Assembly: GCF_036588685.1 (NCBI RefSeq)
Contig: NC_086386.1
Coordinates: forward strand, 76,940,682 to 77,004,681
Length of the DNA: 64,000 bases
Direction of reading: 5' to 3'
DNA from: Mytilus trossulus
Taxonomy: Eukaryota > Mollusca > Bivalvia > Mytilida > Mytilidae
Shown: positions 58,855 to 64,000 of the stretch, piece by piece
Numbering within the stretch: position 1 is the stretch's first letter
Layout of the letters: each line of letters begins with the position of its first letter
Made by a program: the position numbers and the translations under genes
Notes under the pieces: model-generated
Told to the model about the DNA's origin: nothing
The model's database searches: none
Seen by the model: the letters and a program-made list of their open reading frames with translations, nothing else

Positions 58855-61344
58855 TTAATTCATTAAAAGTTGAGAAAATGTTAGTGGAGTATTCTCTTTG
58901 TCTTGTTTCATTAATTCCAACAACTCTATCTGAAGGTCTAATTTCCTTATCTCTTTTGTCTGCTTTGCCATTTCACCCTTCAAATACAGTACCTGAAATA
59001 AAAATGATACATGTGCATCCATATGATTATTTTAACATATATCTTTATATGTGTCTGTATACCTTACAACTCTTGTGGAATTTACAGAAGTATTGCATGA
59101 AATTGAGATTTCCAGACCATAAGTTTAAATTATTTATATTAGAAGATTTTCATTAAGATGTTGATTAAGTGTAATTTAAGATCGATACACGGTCTCACAG
59201 CATTGCCTATACCAGTGATAGATCGAGAACTTTTTGTAAGCGGGGACTGACTGACCACAGAGGGGAGGAGATCGACTGGGTCCCTAGCCCCCTGGATCTG
59301 CATCTGTTTGATACAAACTAATCGATGGGGACCCAAAGGTCAACTTTTCTTAGTGTTGATAATTGATTTTTATCTTTCAATTTTCCAGAGTAATGACAGT
59401 CTTGAAACTAACACCGAGCCATTCATTATAAGACAATAATATGTTAATCGTTTTTTTATTTTTCTTGATTATTTCTAAAATAAATGCAAATGTGAAAATT
59501 TACCTGAAGCCCATAAACATCATCTGCAGTTGCTTTCCTCTTCTTTGGATTTTCTGCTTTCTGTGCTGTAAGAGTCCCCAGCTCAACTACTGCAGCTGCT
59601 GGGCGTGGCACCTGGATATGTACAGCCGGTAGAAGCGGTAGTAGTGGTACTGGCTGAAGAATGGATTCAGATCCAGATTGGGAAAGTGGTTGGCTTGGAG
59701 GGGTATCAAACAGGTCCTGTGATTTACTTGCACTCTCCTCTGGCAATGCTGCTGAGTTGTCATTTAGAAAATATAATAAGGAGATTGTTATTTGTATGAT
59801 TATAAATTCATGATGATGAATAGACGTCTGTCTATAGTTAGATTTTTTTACTTAAAGAGAGTTTTTTTTGTCAGACATTCTTTCTTTGCTTTCATTGATC
59901 TAGCCTGACAAACTATATATGCATCAATGACAACCAAACGAGACGGCTAGTAACAGTCAGAACTATATATATCAGAAGACAACCTTCGGTTCAATTTTAA
60001 GGCAGTATTGCACCATTTATAATAATTTTTTAGCAAATCTATTGGGTGTCAAATTCTTAGTCAATTATCATCAAGGATTAGAGGGCACCTGCCCATGCTG
60101 GATTTTAACTCGCAATCTCACTCGCTGTCAAAAAAAAGTTTTTAACATTGCTAATTACTAAATGAAAATTGCTGGCCCATCTACATTTTACAGTCTTGAG
60201 ATTGCTTCTCCTTCGGTATATTTGAGAAAATAAAAAGGACCTATTTCAGTGGCACTTCTGTGTACACATTTCTCACTGTATAACCCTCCCCCTTTTTATC
60301 CACATTTTTCACACATTCCACCAAGTTTAACACCATCTAATATATATTTATTTTCCAAATCTTGTACGGGTTAACCAGAGTCCTATAATCATCGTCCTGT
60401 CGGCTACAAATAAAAGGGAAATAACAGCAAGGAGGTTCTATCATGGATAAACGAAAATTTGAACTGAACATGTATTGTTCCAAACTATCTCATGTATTAT
60501 TACAATATTGTCAAATGATAATATTTGAAATCATCCATCGCTAGAAAAATGTGTGTCATGAGGTAATAAGGCTCAAAAACAAATATGTTCATTAGCGTCT
60601 TTCAAGGTTAATATTTAGGACGTAAATACTAGAATGCAGACGACATAAATAATTGACCAAATGAATTGAAATACTTATTATTCACTGAGTAAAACTGAAT
60701 ATATCCGAATGCCAATTAAATACTTAGCTGACACATTATTAAAGATTAATAAATCAGCTAAATATCTGACAAATTTTGATGATATGGTATAAATGATCGG
60801 CGCGTTTTTTTTTTTATGAACACAAAGTTGCATGAAATCGGAGAGAATAATTACTAGCATTTAAAGATTTCTTATTTTTACATATTCACAAAAGAGTATT
60901 AATTAGTTACTGATACATACCAAGTACACTTTCAACTCCTTCAAGACCTTTGAAAGAAGCTGAGTCTTTACAAATGTCTATTGTTCTTTCAATGGCCAGA
61001 CTCAGTTTTTTTTTGCTGTGGACCACCACCAGTAGCCCTCTGCTCTGTGTTACGGTTGTTAAAAACCTACTTAGCCTCCTTCTTGGTTTTTGCCCACTTG
61101 TCTTTACAGTCTTTGGGAGACCTGTTGGCAACATCCAAAGCACTAACCAAGATGGAAATCCTGCTCCAGACAGCAGTCTTTCTGGAATTGGTTATACCAT
61201 CCCCAAATTTCTCATTAATCACTTTGTCATTCTTTTGCACCTGGTCTTGAATTACATTTACTTCTTCTTGCGTGAAGTTAGGTTTTCTGTCCCATCGTTA
61301 ACTAACGACGGCGAAACCAAGTTGAACAACACCATTTTATCCAT
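58855..61344 (-). pseudogene. Harbinger Myb/SANT-like accessory protein, three exons
   Basis: Minus strand. Exon 1 at 61344-60921 starts MDKMV and carries RKPNFTQEEVNVIQDQVQKN, KFGDGITNSRKTAVWSRISI and SPKDCKDKWAKTKKEAK. This is a Myb/SANT-like (NAIF1-type) DNA-binding domain, with conserved W at WSR and KW. Exon 2 at 59751-59504 is proline-rich and ends KKRKATADDVYGLQ (basic, NLS-like). Exon 3 at 58992-58855 encodes LKGEMAKQTKEIRKLDLQIE to FSQLLMN and a stop, a short coiled coil. Junction phases agree (G|CA, then 0). Defects: a frameshift before RKPNF, TAG at 61067-61069, and a frameshift in the A tract near 61004-61013. Family members bind the subterminal repeats and carry the transposase to the nucleus. 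Confidence 0.85.
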
Positions 61345-61405
61345 GGGTTAAGTAACGATACGTTAGAGTATTTAACGACACGTTAAATTTAATGCTTATG
61401 TTAAG

Positions 61406-61431
61406 TTAACGACAAGTTAAACAACCGGGCC
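61406..61431 (-). repeat. Harbinger right terminal inverted repeat
   Basis: Reverse complement of the left end. It too is bordered inward by CGTTAA/TTAACG hexamers (at least four in 61290-61425). Confidence 0.85.
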
Positions 61432-61790
61432 CAGATGACCTTACAAAATATATAACAATGAGTTATGGAGAAGAACCAATCAACAGCCAACAACTCATAT
61501 AATAAAAACTAGAAAGTGGAAGTGGATTGGACATACCCTCAGAAAAAAAGACTCAGACATTACCAAACAAGCCCTAGAATAGAACCCCAAAAGACATCGA
61601 AAAGGGGGAGGTCAAAAACACCTGGCGCAGGGGATTAACAATTGATTTCAGAAAAATTGGGAAAACCTGGAAAGAGACAAAACGAATAGCCATGAACAGG
61701 AAGAAAAGGAAAGAAACTGTAGTCGCCATATGTCCCCATTGGGACGAAGTGGATTACGTCAAGTAAGTCACTATGGCGCAGCGTCTCATT
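61432..61790 (+). pseudogene. LINE fragment, part after the Harbinger insertion
   Basis: Resumes the LINE frame with [20 protein letters not shown], then [22 protein letters not shown], a stop, NPKRHRKGG and, after a frameshift, a decayed end. The W-x-W-I-G-H-x-L-R pattern is the usual C-terminus of many LINE proteins. The sequence immediately after the right CAG codes the residues expected to follow ILNI in the left part. Confidence 0.85.
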
Positions 61791-62335
61791 TTACTGTTTA
61801 GAAATATTCATATCGGCGTATAAAACGTCATTGCAGACCATGTATTCACTATAACATCCCAGCTCTTTTTATTTCCCAGTGATGATCTGGGCCAGATAGT
61901 CCCTACCTTATCACCCTAGCTTGAGTTTCTTTGCTTTGCATGCTTTCCTTTATCCTGTAACATTTTGGCGGGAATGTCATATCCACAATATCATTTAGTA
62001 TACGGAAAATACTAACTATCAAAATTGATGTAGAAAATATCCAGTGTCTATGCTTGGACTCGAACATCCTTTAACATCTAGAAACAAATGTCAATGCCCT
62101 ACACCAGGGTGACTGAATTATTACTAGAAAATTAATAAATAAAAAAAATTCCGTTAATTTTGATAACTTAAGATAACTCATATATACGTAAAATTAAGAA
62201 ACGTATCATTAAACACTAGCGTTTATTACAGTTTGACGAAGACTTTGTACAAATATTAAATGATGCAACACTAATTAAAATTACCAAACATAAATTGTGG
62301 ATATATGTATATATATGCTCTGTGTCAAAGTTGAC

Positions 62336-62494
62336 AGACGATATCGGATATGTTCCTTACTTTGATACTATTATCCCTTCCCTTTTCATGGATGTGACCT
62401 ACCGAATTAGGCTATTCACCGGTTTTGTAATAACATGAGCAACACGACGGGTGCCACATGTGGAGCAATATCTGCTTACCCTTCCGAAGCACCT
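62336..62494 (+). mobile_element. Penelope-like tail fragment
   Basis: ACGATATCGGATATGTTCCT through CGGGTGCCACATGTGGAGCA to CTTCCGAAGCACCTAAAA. Opposed to the larger copy at 62674, so transcripts across both could fold back on each other. Confidence 0.75.
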
Positions 62495-62673
62495 AAAAAT
62501 AAAATATAAACTGCAAAATTTGCAGAAATTTCACAAATGCTCTAAATCAAATGAAACTAAATGTTATGATTGTTAAGTTGCATGTAAAAAATGGGACTGT
62601 TGTCTTTAGAATTTCCAAAATTGCTGCCGTTGCCATGGAAACAACATGTATGTGAAACATTTCAAATTGCATT

Positions 62674-63556
62674 AAAAGAGGGACGAAAGATACCAAAGGG
62701 ACAGTCAAACTCGTAAATCTAAAACAAACTGACAACGCCATGGCTAAAAATGAAAAAAGACAAACAGAAAAACAATAGTACACATGACACAAAACAGAAA
62801 ATTAAAGAATAAACAACACGAACCCCACCAAAAACTAGGGATGCTCTCAGGTGCTCCGGAAGGGTAAGCAGATCCTGCTCCACATGCGGCACCCGTCGTG
62901 TTGCTTATGTGATTACAAATCCGGTAAATCGTCTAATTCGGTAGGTCAAATTCATGAAAGGGAAGGGGATTGTAGTTACGACGTAAGGAACATATCCGAT
63001 ATCATTTGTGAAACGGTTATTCCATAACGGTCAACCGACTCGTGATGGCGTCCGTAAAATTTACGAAGGGAGGATTTAAACTTCACCATCTTCATTGGTT
63101 TTATAGCTTCCTTGTGAGCAGTAACCCTATATCAAGAAAATCATGATAGGAAATGCAAGCACGGGAATATCGTATCAATTGGGAGATGTATACCCCTTAT
63201 GCAGGTGCTGCTGGAATGTTGCCACTTAGAAATGGAAAGTTCACAATTGGAAAGCTAAAATCATCTCTTTTGTCGTAAAGTTTTGTCTGCAACCGACCCT
63301 CATTGTCAATTTCTAGATGTAAGTCAAGATATGAAGCCGACTTAACTGTATCTGTAGTATCCTTTATCTCTAATTCGATGGGATAGATGCGATCCACATA
63401 GTCACCAAATTTTGAATTGTTTAGTGAAAGAACGTCATCTATATAGCGGAAAGTAGAGTTAAAGGATAATGCTAACTTCTTATCTTTCTTCCTAAGAAGT
63501 TCCTGCATGAAGTCAGCCTCATAATAATAAAGAAACAAGTCAGCAAGTAGAGGGGA
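62674..63556 (-). mobile_element. Penelope-like element, 5'-truncated copy
   Basis: Minus strand: LLADLFLYYYEADFMQELLR, then FRYIDDVLSLNNSKFGDYVD (motif C, intact Y-I-D-D), IYPIELEIKDTTDTVKSASY, LDLHLEIDNEGRLQTKLYDK, FPIVNFPFLSGNIPAAPA, a stop, then the tail. It begins abruptly within RT motif B at about 63556. One of the youngest-looking Penelope copies here, judging by how few defects lie between 63200 and 63550. Confidence 0.8.
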
Positions 63557-63559
63557 ATT

Positions 63560-64000
63560 AAATGTACTATAAATTAACAGAAATATGAAAAGCAATACAT
63601 ATACGTGCGTTTTCTGTTTATTTTTTTTCAAATGGCTGCTGCTTAGTGTCGATGGGTTAAGGGTGACATTCGCTTTTATTTGCGATAACAAATCTTGTTA
63701 TTTTTCAAATCCTGAGTGTTCAGCATAGATTTTTTTTTTTTAAATATTAAAAAAAGTGAGAAAGGAGTAAATACGACCTTTTCCTTCATTCAAGATCATG
63801 TTCTATCTCAAATGTTAAAGGTATCAATACATACATGATTAAAATTCTAAAGACATACAATAGCACAAATTAATGTTTTTAAATAATTACTTACACTCAT
63901 AGTCAACAGAATAACAATAAAACAGAATAGAAAACAAAGTTGGTTACTACTTTTTGTCCTTTTTACTTTTGTGCGTTTTGTCTTTTTCCTGTATCATTCA
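63560..64000. other. no gene seen
   Basis: AT-rich, with GTGTTCAGCATAGAT at 63708-63722, which resembles the right end of the 258-bp element copy at 42564-42821. Otherwise nothing recognised. Confidence 0.4.

Larger units (their letters stand above)
53839..61431 (+). mobile_element. PIF/Harbinger DNA transposon, 7,593 bp
   Basis: Terminal inverted repeats start GGGCCGGTTGTTCAACTT on the left and, as reverse complement of the right, GGCCCGGTTGTTTAACTT (16 of 18 identical). Similarity continues a further eight bases. It is flanked by CAG on both sides, and the interrupted LINE frame resumes correctly after removal. It encodes the two expected proteins: a DDE transposase (plus, 54041-56577) and a Myb/SANT-like protein (minus, 58855-61344). 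Both are broken, so the copy is non-autonomous now. It is longer than usual because of nested repeats at 57281-58815. Confidence 0.92.

Noticed and set aside
58827..59156. 109-codon plus-strand frame
   Set aside because: Antisense to exon 3 of the Harbinger Myb-like gene.
60950..61351. 133-codon plus-strand frame
   Set aside because: Antisense to the Myb/SANT-like exon 1, which has clear family motifs and splice phase.
1..64000. tRNA, rRNA, snRNA genes and CRISPR arrays
   Set aside because: Looked for conserved boxes and cloverleaf-type arms by eye and found none that could be supported.

Overview
The window is AT-rich animal DNA, most likely from a marine mussel (Mytilus or a close bivalve). 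The evidence is its mix of repeats: hammerhead-ribozyme repeats, Penelope-type reverse transcriptase fragments, a piggyBac-type MITE, BEL/Pao and Harbinger elements, and B-box and cGAS/Mab-21-type sequences of the kind amplified in bivalves. There is no bacterial organisation, rRNA or tRNA that I can see. Nearly every long open frame belongs to a mobile element or its remains.

Layout. 1-12.6 kb: dispersed repeats, a Penelope-like fragment (1248-1940), a MITE with a TTAA target (5111-5383), a decayed multi-copy cysteine-rich gene (5580-6850, minus), a cluster of hammerhead motifs (8477-8709), a TIR element (8984-9729) and a broken cGAS/Mab-21-like nucleotidyltransferase (9819-10282). 12.7-16.7 kb: an almost full-length but inactivated LINE (endonuclease, reverse transcriptase, CCHC-like end) followed by a 104-bp tandem array. 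20.3-22 kb: a Penelope-like reverse transcriptase. 24.3-24.8 kb: a hammerhead dimer. 29.1-39.4 kb: the one convincing host gene, minus strand. It has a 767-bp B-box exon followed by eight very small in-phase exons (12-48 nt) spread over about 9 kb. Its introns are full of repeats. 40.5-42.8 kb: Penelope tail, a 258-bp element with a 31-bp flanking duplication, and a 520-bp TIR element. 44.7-46.9 kb: a second decayed member of the multi-copy cysteine-rich family. 48-50.7 kb: more hammerhead repeats and a LINE 3' end. 50.7-53.7 kb: an internally deleted BEL/Pao element. 53.7-61.8 kb: a LINE split by a 7,593-bp PIF/Harbinger transposon with an exact CAG duplication. It carries a transposase (plus) and a Myb/SANT-like partner (minus), and itself holds a hammerhead-repeat dimer. 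62.3-63.6 kb: two opposed Penelope-like fragments.

Two themes stand out. First, at least a dozen type I hammerhead motifs lie on both strands, three with an intact catalytic core. Several sit in head-to-tail dimers with a 321-365 bp period, the layout expected of retrozyme-like elements that make small circular RNAs. Second, the B-box gene's microexons all keep the same phase (2-2) and together encode a putative CxxC...CxxC zinc-binding segment. Database search was not possible, so family names rest on motif recognition and boundaries on visual reading.
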